Positions 13,682 to 21,174 of a stretch of DNA of 21,228 nucleotides are shown piece by piece; positions within the stretch are counted from its first letter, which is position 1; every line of letters starts with the position of its first letter. Position numbers and translations under genes: made by a program. Origin of the DNA: an uncultured Muribaculaceae bacterium. Lineage in GTDB: Bacteria > Bacteroidota > Bacteroidia > Bacteroidales > Muribaculaceae. A model generated the notes under the pieces. The model was not told where the DNA came from. It did no database searches and was given only the letters and a program-made list of their open reading frames with translations. The DNA lies in the NCBI GenBank assembly GCA_910584525.1, contig CAJUAT010000048.1, forward strand, positions 1 to 21,228, given 5' to 3'.

Positions 13682-14962
13682 ATGAGCAGTCACGACAACA
13701 ACCGACCGCGTCACGACAGGGGCAGGCAGCCACGGGGCATCTTCGGCCATTTCGGCGTATGGTGCTCGCGCCTGTTCCATGTCTATGTCAGGGAGTTCTC
13801 CCTCATCATTCACGACGGCGGCCTGATACTTTTCTTCACGTTCCTGCCGCTGGTGTACCCGGTGATATATTCGCTTATCTACAATCCCGAGGTGGTGCGT
13901 CAGGTGCCGCTGATAGTTGTGGACCATGACCGCACGCCGTTGAGCCGCAAGACGGTTATGGAGATCGACGCCACAGAGCAGGCATGGGTGCGGGGATATG
14001 CCTCCGACCTCAACGAGGCCCGCGAGGCCATGAACCGCGGCGAATGCTACGGCATTCTGGAGATTCCCGAAGGCTTCGAGCGCAAGATCGGGCGCGGCGA
14101 GAGCGGCAACGCGGTGATGTTCTGCGAGATGAGCCTGCTGCTGCGATACAAGGCCCTCCTCATGGCCGCCACCAACGTGATGGAGAACATGGGCTCCGAG
14201 CTGCTAACAGAAACCATCGACCGCGTGGGACCCCTGGCTGAAACAATCACCGACGGAAATCTCATGCCCATTCACAACGCCAGCATAGGCAACATCAAGA
14301 GCGGTTTCGACTCTTTCATCATGCCCGCCGTGCTGATACTCATCTTCCAGCAATGCACCATCCTCGTGATTGGCATGGCCGGAGGCGCCAAGCATGAGAA
14401 CCCCAGACTCATCCGCTATAACCCCGACAATCTCACACGCTCCACTTTCGGCACCATGGTGGGACAGGCGCTATGCTATATAACCATCATGTTCATACCC
14501 ACAATCTACATGATACACTTCGTGCCGATGATGTTCCGGTTCCCCATGGCGGGAAATCTGCTTCAGGAGCTTGCCTTCCTGCTGCCACTGTCGTTAGGAG
14601 CCATAGGCATGGGATTCGCCTTCCAGTCGCTGGTCACCGAGCGCGAGTCGGTGTTTGTGAGCTGGGTGGTGACGTCGCTCTTCTTCCTGCTGGTATCGGG
14701 CATCATCTGGCCACGCTACGACATGCCGTCGATATGGCGCTGGATCGGGGCCATATGCCCGTCGACATGGGGTGTGGAGGGATTCGTGAAGATGAATACC
14801 GACGGCGCACGTCTCTGGCAGGTAGGCACGGAATATATCTACCTGTGGATTCTGGCCGCGGGATGGTGGATTATCGGCTGGGCCGCCCAGAAATGGATCG
14901 TGCATCCCGAGATCCGCCGCGCTGAAAGCCTCAGAGCATCCATTTCAAAAATCGTGAAATGA
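13682..14962 (+). CDS. ABC-2 type permease, second subunit
   Basis: 426 residues with the same architecture as the preceding permease. A basic cytosolic N-terminus (~1-40) and first helix (LILFFTFLPLVYPVIYSLIY) are followed by a periplasmic loop starting PLIVVDHDRTPLSRKTVMEI and YGILEIPEGFERKIGRGESG. Five C-terminal helices end before HPEIRRAESL. The parallel GIVDKDGT / VVDHDRT and YGFFMIPENF / YGILEIPEGF motifs show the two subunits are homologous and probably form a heterodimer. Its stop overlaps the acyltransferase start as ATGA (14959-14962), which ties the export complex to a lipid enzyme. The substrate is unknown. Confidence 0.88.
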   Translation: MSSHDNNRPRHDRGRQPRGIFGHFGVWCSRLFHVYVREFSLIIHDGGLILFFTFLPLVYPVIYSLIYNPEVVRQVPLIVVDHDRTPLSRKTVMEIDATEQAWVRGYASDLNEAREAMNRGECYGILEIPEGFERKIGRGESGNAVMFCEMSLLLRYKALLMAATNVMENMGSELLTETIDRVGPLAETITDGNLMPIHNASIGNIKSGFDSFIMPAVLILIFQQCTILVIGMAGGAKHENPRLIRYNPDNLTRSTFGTMVGQALCYITIMFIPTIYMIHFVPMMFRFPMAGNLLQELAFLLPLSLGAIGMGFAFQSLVTERESVFVSWVVTSLFFLLVSGIIWPRYDMPSIWRWIGAICPSTWGVEGFVKMNTDGARLWQVGTEYIYLWILAAGWWIIGWAAQKWIVHPEIRRAESLRASISKIVK

Positions 14963-15894
14963 AAACGGGTAACAGGATTCTTTACGCCCTGCTCTGCTGC
15001 GCGGCATATCCTCTGTCATGGCTGCCGCTGAGAGTGCTCTACATCTTCGCCGACATCCTGGCATGGCTCGCCGGCTCGGTAATCGGATACCGGCGAAAGG
15101 TGATCAGGGAGAATCTGCGCACGTCGTTCCCCGACAAAAGCCGCGACGAACTGCGCAAAATAGAGAAAGGCTTCTACCGCTGGCTCGGCGACTATGGCGT
15201 GGAGACCCTGAAACTTCTCACCTTCAGTCCCGAAAGCATCCGCAAGCATATGGAGGTGGAGAATCCGGAAGAGATCAGCCGGGCACTCGGAGAGGGGCGC
15301 AACGTGGTGCTCTTCCTGGGCCACTACTGCAATTGGGAATGGGTGTCGTCGCTGCCTCTGAGCTTTCCTGCCGGCGCGGTATGCGCACAGGTGTACCATC
15401 CGCTGCACAACAAGCCCCTCGACAGGCTCTTCTATAAGCTGCGCACGCGTTTCGGCGCCAACAACGAGCCGATGAACGACATCGGCCGCTTCCTCATAAG
15501 GCACAAGCGGGAGGGCATACCCACCGTGACAGGCTTCATAGCCGACCAGCGCCCGAGGTGGGAGATACATCTGTTTGTCGACTTCCTCCACCACGACACG
15601 GGCGTCTTCACGGGGCCGGAGCGCATGGCTCGTTTTCTGGACGCCGAGGTATGGTTCTGCCATATGGAAAGGCCACGGCGCGGCACGTATAGCCTGCGGT
15701 TCGTGCCGGTGACCCACCGGCCCTCCGACGTTCCCGTCTTCGACATCACCCGCCGCTGTTTCAGCATGCTCCAGAGCAATATAGAGGAGGCTCCCCAATA
15801 TTACCTATGGTCGCACAAGCGCTGGAAACGCTCCCGTCAGGACTTCCTCGACCACTGGGGAGACAAAGCCGCCGACCAACTATCCCACCTTTAG
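14959..15894 (+). CDS. LpxL/HtrB-like lipid A (lysophospholipid) acyltransferase
   Basis: 311 residues. An N-terminal hydrophobic anchor (~7-45) is followed by GYRRKVIRENLRTSFPDKS, which is typical of LpxL/LpxM proteins. The catalytic HX4E motif is His122-Tyr-Cys-Asn-Trp-Glu127 (GHYCNWEW). ADQRPRW (~195) and FTGPERMARFLDAEVWFCHM (~215-235) are later family blocks. These inner-membrane enzymes add a secondary acyl chain to Kdo-lipid A or to related lipids such as ornithine lipids. Translation is coupled by ATGA to the ABC-2 permease gene, and an MsbA-like lipid A flippase follows, which supports a lipid A role. Length is normal. The exact acyl donor and position cannot be read from the sequence. 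Confidence 0.92.
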   Translation: MKTGNRILYALLCCAAYPLSWLPLRVLYIFADILAWLAGSVIGYRRKVIRENLRTSFPDKSRDELRKIEKGFYRWLGDYGVETLKLLTFSPESIRKHMEVENPEEISRALGEGRNVVLFLGHYCNWEWVSSLPLSFPAGAVCAQVYHPLHNKPLDRLFYKLRTRFGANNEPMNDIGRFLIRHKREGIPTVTGFIADQRPRWEIHLFVDFLHHDTGVFTGPERMARFLDAEVWFCHMERPRRGTYSLRFVPVTHRPSDVPVFDITRRCFSMLQSNIEEAPQYYLWSHKRWKRSRQDFLDHWGDKAADQLSHL

Positions 15895-15895
15895 A

Positions 15896-15927
15896 GCACT
15901 CCATCAAGAGTGTGTTCCCGTTTTTTT
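15896..15927 (+). terminator. Weak terminator between acyltransferase and msbA-like gene
   Basis: GCACTC (15896-15901), loop CATCAA, GAGTGT (15908-15913; one G-U pair), then seven bases and a run of seven T (15921-15927). The distance between stem and T run makes termination uncertain. The T run abuts the -7 element of the next promoter. Confidence 0.4.
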
Positions 15928-15929
15928 GC

Positions 15930-15937
15930 TAACTTTG
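15930..15937 (+). promoter_or_regulatory. -7 element of the msbA-like gene promoter
   Basis: TAACTTTG matches TAnnTTTG exactly. No TTTG is found at the expected -33 position; only TGTG words lie nearby. The predicted start near 15942 fixes the coding start at 15961 rather than an in-frame ATG at 15910. Confidence 0.6.
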
Positions 15938-15960
15938 CATCTGAAATCCTATTCAACCAG

Positions 15961-17808
15961 ATGAAAGATCTTTTCCTGTTCATAAAGAGATACGCCGGGC
16001 CTTACAAGGGGAACATTGCGCTGAGCATCCTCTTCAATCTGCTCACGGCTTTCTTCACCCTCTTCTCCTTCGCGTTCATCATCCCCATTCTCCAGATGCT
16101 CTTCGGCATCAGCAATGCCGACTATCAGTACATGGAGCCGGGCATGGCCCCTTTCAAGGATATGGTCATCAACAATTTCTATTATTATGTGTCGCAGATG
16201 ATCGGGGAGCATGGGGCGTCGGCCACTCTCGCTTTCTTAGGGCTGCTGTTGGTGGTGATGACGCTGGCCAAGGTGCTCACGGCCTACTTCTCGGAGTTCT
16301 TCACCTTGCCGTTGCAGAATGGCGTGGTGCGCGACATACGGCGGGAGATGTACGACAAGATTCTGTCGCTACCCGTGGGATTCTTCACCAACGAACGCAA
16401 GGGCGACATAATGGCGCGCCTCTCCGGCGACGTCCAGGAGGTGCAGTATTCCGTGATGGCTTCCCTCTTCTCGCTGATAAAGTATCCCATCATGATAATC
16501 GCCTGTCTGGGAATGATGATATTCGTGAGCTGGAAGCTTACGGTGTTCGTGTTCGTGATGCTTCCGGCGGTAGGGTTCGTGATGGGAGCCGTGGGCAAGA
16601 AACTCAAGGCCAAGTCGCTGTCGGCACAGCAGAAATGGGGCGACATACTGTCGAATGCCGAGGAGACAATCGGGGGTCTGCGGGTCATAAAGGCCTTCAA
16701 TGCCGAGAGATTCATGGAGAGCCGCTTCGACGAACAGACGGAGGACTTCTACCGTATAAACAATTCCGTGGGACGCCGCACGGCTCTTGCCCACCCCATG
16801 AGCGAGTTTCTCGGCACCATGGCCGTGGCCATAATCCTCTGGTTCGGCGGCTCGCTGATTCTCTCCGGCGAGTCGGACATCGATGCCGCCTCGTTCATAT
16901 ACTACATGGTGATGTTCTATTCCATCATCAATCCTGCCAAGGAGCTGAGCAAGACCTCCTACACGGTTCGCAAGGGTATGGGTGCCAAGGAGCGTATCGA
17001 CAAGATCCTGAATGCCGAGAACCCCATCCGCGACCCCGGGCGTCCCGCGGAGATGCCGGTGTCGGAGAATGCACCTGCCGGCGTGGAGCTTGTCAATGTG
17101 TCGTTCCGCTATGGCGAGGAGCCTGACGCCAGGGAGATTCTCAGCGACATCAGTCTGAGCATCGCCCCCGGCGAGACGGTGGCCATTGTGGGCGAGTCGG
17201 GTTCGGGCAAGTCGACACTCGCAGACCTTATCCCGCGGCTGTGGGACGTGAACAGCGGCGCCGTGAAAGTCGGCGGCATCGACGTCAGAGAGCTGCGCGT
17301 GCACGACCTCCGCGGAATCATGGGCAACGTGAATCAGGAAGCCATCCTTTTCAACGACACCATCTACAACAACATAGCTTTCGGCGACCCCGGGGCTACG
17401 CCGGAGCGCGTGGAGGAGGCGGCACGCATAGCCAATGCTCACGATTTCATCATGGAGACGGAGAATGGCTATTCCACCATGATCGGCGACAGGGGATGCC
17501 GGCTGTCGGGAGGCCAGCGTCAGCGCATATCAATAGCCCGCGCGATACTGCGCGATCCGTCGGTGCTCATCCTCGACGAGGCCACCTCGGCGCTCGACAC
17601 CGAGTCGGAACGCCTCGTGCAGGAGGCTCTTGAAAAGCTCATGAAGGGACGCACCACCCTCGTGATAGCCCACAGGCTCTCCACGATAGTGAACGCCGAC
17701 AAGATATGCGTGCTTCACCGCGGACGCATCGTGGAGAGCGGCACACACGCCGAGCTCATCGCCCTGAACGGCCATTACAAGCGTCTCGTCGACATGCAGC
17801 ATCTATGA
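15961..17808 (+). CDS. msbA: MsbA-like ABC exporter (fused TMD-NBD half-transporter)
   Basis: 615 residues. An N-terminal transmembrane domain of about six helices (~1-330) is followed by a nucleotide-binding domain. Walker A GESGSGKST is at 411-419, signature LSGGQRQR from 515, Walker B VLILDEA from 535, and the switch histidine in VIAHRLST at 571. It is a complete half-transporter that works as a homodimer. Beside an LpxL-like acyltransferase and LPS-core genes it most likely flips lipid A-core across the inner membrane, but other lipid or peptide substrates are possible in this subfamily. The chosen start (MKDLFLFIKRYAGPYKG) lies just after a -7 promoter element; an upstream ATG at 15910 precedes the predicted transcript start. 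Its last six bases overlap the convergent kinase gene. Confidence 0.93.
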   Translation: MKDLFLFIKRYAGPYKGNIALSILFNLLTAFFTLFSFAFIIPILQMLFGISNADYQYMEPGMAPFKDMVINNFYYYVSQMIGEHGASATLAFLGLLLVVMTLAKVLTAYFSEFFTLPLQNGVVRDIRREMYDKILSLPVGFFTNERKGDIMARLSGDVQEVQYSVMASLFSLIKYPIMIIACLGMMIFVSWKLTVFVFVMLPAVGFVMGAVGKKLKAKSLSAQQKWGDILSNAEETIGGLRVIKAFNAERFMESRFDEQTEDFYRINNSVGRRTALAHPMSEFLGTMAVAIILWFGGSLILSGESDIDAASFIYYMVMFYSIINPAKELSKTSYTVRKGMGAKERIDKILNAENPIRDPGRPAEMPVSENAPAGVELVNVSFRYGEEPDAREILSDISLSIAPGETVAIVGESGSGKSTLADLIPRLWDVNSGAVKVGGIDVRELRVHDLRGIMGNVNQEAILFNDTIYNNIAFGDPGATPERVEEAARIANAHDFIMETENGYSTMIGDRGCRLSGGQRQRISIARAILRDPSVLILDEATSALDTESERLVQEALEKLMKGRTTLVIAHRLSTIVNADKICVLHRGRIVESGTHAELIALNGHYKRLVDMQHL

Positions 17809-18567
17809 GAAAAGCTGCTTCACGGCGTTGGTGAAGCGCTTTTTACGCCCGTAAGCGGCGTCGACATGTCGCTTGATGCGCATTGATTCTCCGTACAGTC
17901 CCTCCGGCATTCCCGCGGCCCGGAGATAGGCTTGCACAAAATAGCGGAAACCTTCGGTAAGCCCGGAGAAATGTGTAAGGTTGCGCAGCCGTACGTCTGT
18001 CGGCAACTTGCCGCCGTCGTAAAATCTCATTCGGTTGATGTCGATGAGCGAGAACCGGTAGGCGTGGCCTTCCCGGCGCCAGCGGATGTTGGTGTTGTTG
18101 AGGTCTTTATGTATCACCCCTTTGCCGTGCAGGTCGGCCACGAACTTCGCCAGCGAGGTCATGAAGAGGGCGTCGAAGCGTTCCGGGTCGGTGACCCAAT
18201 CTTCTATCGCCTCTTCGACGGTATATGCGCAGACGTAATACTGGGCTTTGCGGAATCCCATGGCATCACGCACTTCCATATAAGCGAGCGGCTCAGGGGT
18301 ATCCACGCCGAGAGCAGCAAGCCGCAGGGCGTTGCGGAAACTTTTGACAGCCTTCCCCTTGCGGAACCGGTTTATCAGCTTTTTTAGCCCTTTGTCTTTT
18401 CGGAAGCGTTTCACCGTTATACGTCGTCCGGCCACCACATCTTCGCGGATGGTATTGCGGCCATCGAAAAGGATGCTGCCACACCGGTCGAAACCGTCAT
18501 GCAGCCCCGCCACGTATTCACCGATCCATTCTGCGCCCGGGGCAGTCTCAATTCTCATGCGAGCCAT
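17803..18567 (-). CDS. LPS-core kinase-like protein (WaaP/KdkA family)
   Basis: 254 residues with a eukaryotic-like kinase fold. Lys53 in ITVKRF is the likely ATP-binding lysine. HKDLNNTNI (153-161) is the catalytic loop with Asp155 and Asn160, and LIDINR holds the metal-binding Asp176 (DIN in place of DFG). This pattern is typical of lipopolysaccharide kinases that phosphorylate Kdo or heptose in the inner core from the cytosolic side. All key residues are intact, so it should be active. The start at 18567 overlaps the glycosyltransferase gene by 20 nt; Met4 (18558) would overlap by 11 nt. The two genes are clearly co-transcribed. The gene ends convergently with the msbA-like gene with a six-base overlap of coding ends. 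Confidence 0.88.
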   Translation of the reverse strand: MARMRIETAPGAEWIGEYVAGLHDGFDRCGSILFDGRNTIREDVVAGRRITVKRFRKDKGLKKLINRFRKGKAVKSFRNALRLAALGVDTPEPLAYMEVRDAMGFRKAQYYVCAYTVEEAIEDWVTDPERFDALFMTSLAKFVADLHGKGVIHKDLNNTNIRWRREGHAYRFSLIDINRMRFYDGGKLPTDVRLRNLTHFSGLTEGFRYFVQAYLRAAGMPEGLYGESMRIKRHVDAAYGRKKRFTNAVKQLFS

Positions 18568-19321
18568 CTTCCCAGCGTTTTTCCATCAGTTTGGCTATCA
18601 GCACTGTCTGATAGTATGCCTTCATAAAGGCGTCGATAAGTCCACGGGCTCCGTTGCGAAATCCCCGCTTGAGGATGTACGACCTGAAGAAGAACCATGC
18701 CGGGCGGTACAGCAGGGCGCCTACCCCCCACTTCTTATTGCTCCGGCGCAACAGCTCTTTATCGGTATAACGGTTGGTTTTATCGACAATCTGCCGCATC
18801 GAGGAGTCGGCGAGATGAAGGAGATGCACGCCTTTGATATCTGCCGGCACCTTTTCCACACGACCGTCGATTCTGACAATACTGTGGATTGTCGGCGGCC
18901 AGTCGGCCTTGTCGCGCTGGAAAAAGCGTATATGGTGTTCGGGAGTGGCGTAATTGAATTTGCCGAGGAAACGGCCCACCATAGGGAGGTCGAGCGCCTC
19001 GGGACAGTCAACCTCGCCGATGCGCCGGTAGAGATAGGCGGTAAGTTCGGGAGTGGCGAGCTCGTCATCGTCGACCACAAGCACCCACGGATTGGAGGCA
19101 GCGCGGATGGCCGTGTTGCGACCCGGCTCGCAGATAGTGACATCGCCCTTGGGGAAAGTGACCACCTTGCACCCATAACGCCGCGCTATCTCGACGGTAT
19201 GATCGGTGCTCTCCATGTCGCACACCACTATCTCGTCGAAACCCCGCAGCGACTCCAGCACCTCGGCAAGATGCTCCTCCCCGTTATAGGTATTCATCAC
19301 CACCGATATCTTCCTCTCCAT
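18548..19321 (-). CDS. Family 2 glycosyltransferase (WaaE/KdtX-like)
   Basis: 257 residues from Met at 19321. A GT-A fold start ISVVMNTYNGEEHLAEVLES (5-24) is followed by DEIVVCDMESTDHTVEIARR, which contacts the nucleotide sugar, and VLVVDDDELATPEL (80-93) with the metal-binding DxD (Asp84-86). Lengths and motifs fit small GT2 enzymes of the WaaE/KdtX group that add a hexose to the LPS inner core. The paired core kinase supports this; the sugar is unknown. An in-frame ATG at 19369 is excluded because the promoter (19340-19370) lies inside that extension. First gene of a two-gene operon. Confidence 0.9.
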   Translation of the reverse strand: MERKISVVMNTYNGEEHLAEVLESLRGFDEIVVCDMESTDHTVEIARRYGCKVVTFPKGDVTICEPGRNTAIRAASNPWVLVVDDDELATPELTAYLYRRIGEVDCPEALDLPMVGRFLGKFNYATPEHHIRFFQRDKADWPPTIHSIVRIDGRVEKVPADIKGVHLLHLADSSMRQIVDKTNRYTDKELLRRSNKKWGVGALLYRPAWFFFRSYILKRGFRNGARGLIDAFMKAYYQTVLIAKLMEKRWEDGSHEN

Positions 19322-19339
19322 CACTTCCTTATTTTTTCG

Positions 19340-19370
19340 CAAAATTACTAATTTCCAGCCACACGACAAT
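19340..19370 (-). promoter_or_regulatory. Promoter of the glycosyltransferase-kinase operon
   Basis: Minus-strand ATTG (19370-19367, partial -33), 19-bp spacer, TAATTTTG (19347-19340). The predicted start near 19336 leaves a 15-nt leader before the chosen ATG. Confidence 0.68.
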
Positions 19371-19378
19371 ATACTGCA

Positions 19379-19401
19379 GAGTCAACCGGCAAGTGCAAAA
19401 T
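19379..19401 (-). repeat. Degenerate copy of the terminal-repeat motif
   Basis: These 23 bases match 20 of 23 positions of the inner half of the right terminal repeat (21179-21201) in the same orientation. They share GAGTCAAC, GGC, AGTGC and AAAT on the plus strand. The copy touches the stop codon of the ATPase gene and lies 8 bp upstream of the glycosyltransferase promoter. Its start is exactly 1800 bp from the corresponding base of the right repeat. Confidence 0.6.
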
Positions 19402-21092
19402 CAGAACACTTTGCAGATGGCGAGGCGGTGGCGGGCTGCGGAGAATACAGCCGCTATCTTTATGACCTTGCGGCCGTCGGCACCGAACGCGCCGGCATAG
19501 CATCGCTCCTCGATCTGGCGCACAGCCTCGTCGAGCACGCGCCGTATCCGGGCCGTATCCTCTTCTTTGACAAATTCTTCCTCTTTTTCCTCTCCGTATG
19601 GTGCCTCATACTCCCTGAGGCAGTCGGTTACGCCGTCATCGTCAGTAAGATATAAGGGTTTTCTGCGGCGGCCGGCAACCTTGAACTCCATCACGTAGAT
19701 ATAGCCTGGCGTCTTCACTAGCATGTCTATGGAGCCTTCCGATGTATGACGCTCGGCCTCGGTATAATAGCCGAGCATAGTCAGAAGCACATACATCACC
19801 GTCTGCCAGTAGCTCTCATAGCTCTGATACTTGCGCAGGTCGTAGGGCATCGACGCGAAAAAGGCGTTGAGACGGTCCATAAATCCCTGTGCGTCACCAT
19901 CTAAAAGAAGCCGGGCAAGTATACGGACGTTGACACCCGCATCCTCGGATATACCGCCGTATTCCTTCAGAAATTCGTTGAGAAAGCCGTTTCTAACCTC
20001 TACGTTGGGGAACCCGAGAGTGTACAGATCCAAAAGGTCGTCGTACGACTTGATTGTGAGATATCCGGATTGATACAGCAATGGAACGGGGTTGGAGCCG
20101 AACCGAGTCATGTCGCTCATCGTGCTTTCATCCGACTGTATGCCGTCCAGATTCCGGATATCCATCCTGTTGCTGATCACAAGATCGGCGAGCATCTTGG
20201 TGGTGCCTGTGGCAAACCAATAGTCGCCGAATTTCTTGCGGCTCAACGTCAGCAGGAGGCTGAAAGGGTTGTAGATGTCAGGGCTCCCGGCGCTGAAATG
20301 ATAGCCATCATATCTTTTCTTGAGCTCGGCATACATCGTGTCGGTGTCGACTCCGTTTTGGGCAGCCATCGCTTTCACCCCGGATTCGAAATATGTGTGC
20401 AGTTCCTTCTCGGTTATGCCGCATATCGCTGAATACTCATCGTCGAGCGATATGTCGATAAGATTGTTGAGACCGGAGAACACATTGAGTTTGCCGAATT
20501 TAGTAACCCCTGTGAGCAACGCCAGCTCTATGCAGGGGTCCAGGGTCTTCAACGCCGAATAGAATCCGCGCAACGCTCCCTGATTTACACCATACTGCTC
20601 TTCGTCGAGGATATTGTCGGTCAGCGGCTTGTCATACTCGTCGATGAGTATAACCACCTTGCGGCCGGTCTGGCGACAGGCTTTCTGCACAAGTGTTATG
20701 AATCGGTCGGACAGCGACCCTTCGGCATCTGTCACGTCATATTTTTCCTCGTAAACCTTCAGCTGGCGGTTGAGATTGTCCATAACGCTGCCCGCAACAG
20801 TATAGTCCTGCCCGTTAAGGTCGATATGGAAGACGGGGTGCGGAGTCCATTCTTCGGGACGCAGACGGTCAATGGCAAGACCCCGGAAGAGCTCGCGGTT
20901 CCCCTCATAATACTCATGAAGCATCGACAGCAGCAGACTCTTGCCGAACCGCCGCGGCCGTCCCAGAAAATAGAATGTATAACGCTCGAGCATGGGTATA
21001 ATCCATGTCTTGTCGACATAGACGTAGCCATCCTTTATTATCTTGCTGAACGACTGAACGCCCACCGGGTATCTCAATTCTTCCATAATCAT
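19401..21092 (-). CDS. AAA-ATPase with C-terminal PD-(D/E)XK nuclease-like domain (DUF1703 type)
   Basis: 563 residues, normal length for this Bacteroidetes-rich family. An N-terminal block YPVGVQSFSKIIKDGYVYVD (8-27) leads to the variant P-loop GRPRRFGKS (44-52). Walker B is KVVILIDEYDKPL (~145-157), followed by the family motifs ALLTGVTKFGKLNVFSGLNN and ICGITEKEL. The C-terminus contains GSIDMLVKTPGYIYVMEFKV, a complete D...ExK nuclease triad. Catalytic residues in both domains look intact. Family members occur in many copies per genome and their function is not established; defence or mobile-element roles have been suggested because of the nuclease fold. Start: Met1 (21092) or Met3 (21086). 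The gene has its own consensus promoter and stands between the right terminal repeat and a degenerate copy of it. Confidence 0.9.
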   Translation of the reverse strand: MIMEELRYPVGVQSFSKIIKDGYVYVDKTWIIPMLERYTFYFLGRPRRFGKSLLLSMLHEYYEGNRELFRGLAIDRLRPEEWTPHPVFHIDLNGQDYTVAGSVMDNLNRQLKVYEEKYDVTDAEGSLSDRFITLVQKACRQTGRKVVILIDEYDKPLTDNILDEEQYGVNQGALRGFYSALKTLDPCIELALLTGVTKFGKLNVFSGLNNLIDISLDDEYSAICGITEKELHTYFESGVKAMAAQNGVDTDTMYAELKKRYDGYHFSAGSPDIYNPFSLLLTLSRKKFGDYWFATGTTKMLADLVISNRMDIRNLDGIQSDESTMSDMTRFGSNPVPLLYQSGYLTIKSYDDLLDLYTLGFPNVEVRNGFLNEFLKEYGGISEDAGVNVRILARLLLDGDAQGFMDRLNAFFASMPYDLRKYQSYESYWQTVMYVLLTMLGYYTEAERHTSEGSIDMLVKTPGYIYVMEFKVAGRRRKPLYLTDDDGVTDCLREYEAPYGEEKEEEFVKEEDTARIRRVLDEAVRQIEERCYAGAFGADGRKVIKIAAVFSAARHRLAICKVF

Positions 21093-21128
21093 GATTATTT
21101 GCCGTTTCGCTCTAACGTCTCCACTCTA

Positions 21129-21160
21129 CAAAACTAACAATTTAAATCCGATTCTGCAAA
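21129..21160 (-). promoter_or_regulatory. Promoter of the ATPase/nuclease gene
   Basis: Minus-strand TTTG (21160-21157), exactly 20-bp spacer, TAGTTTTG (21136-21129). The predicted start near 21125 gives a leader of about 32 nt. The right terminal repeat begins 14 bp upstream of the -33 element. Confidence 0.8.
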
Positions 21161-21174
21161 CCATCTTGGCGGTG

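Noticed and set aside
12433..13929. A 498-codon plus-strand frame overlapping both ABC-2 permease genes, and a 388-codon minus-strand frame over the same region
   Set aside because: The true frames show hydrophobic helices and ABC-2 motifs and chain by ATGA overlaps. The alternatives are His/Arg/Gly-rich with no domain features, as expected of shadow frames in GC-rich DNA.
15910..15960. Upstream ATG as the start of the msbA-like protein
   Set aside because: The -7 promoter element at 15930-15937 lies inside this extension, and the extra residues do not look like the family N-terminus.
16369..17442. Minus-strand 357-codon frame inside the msbA-like gene
   Set aside because: It is antisense to the conserved transporter with Walker and signature motifs, and its composition is typical of a shadow frame.
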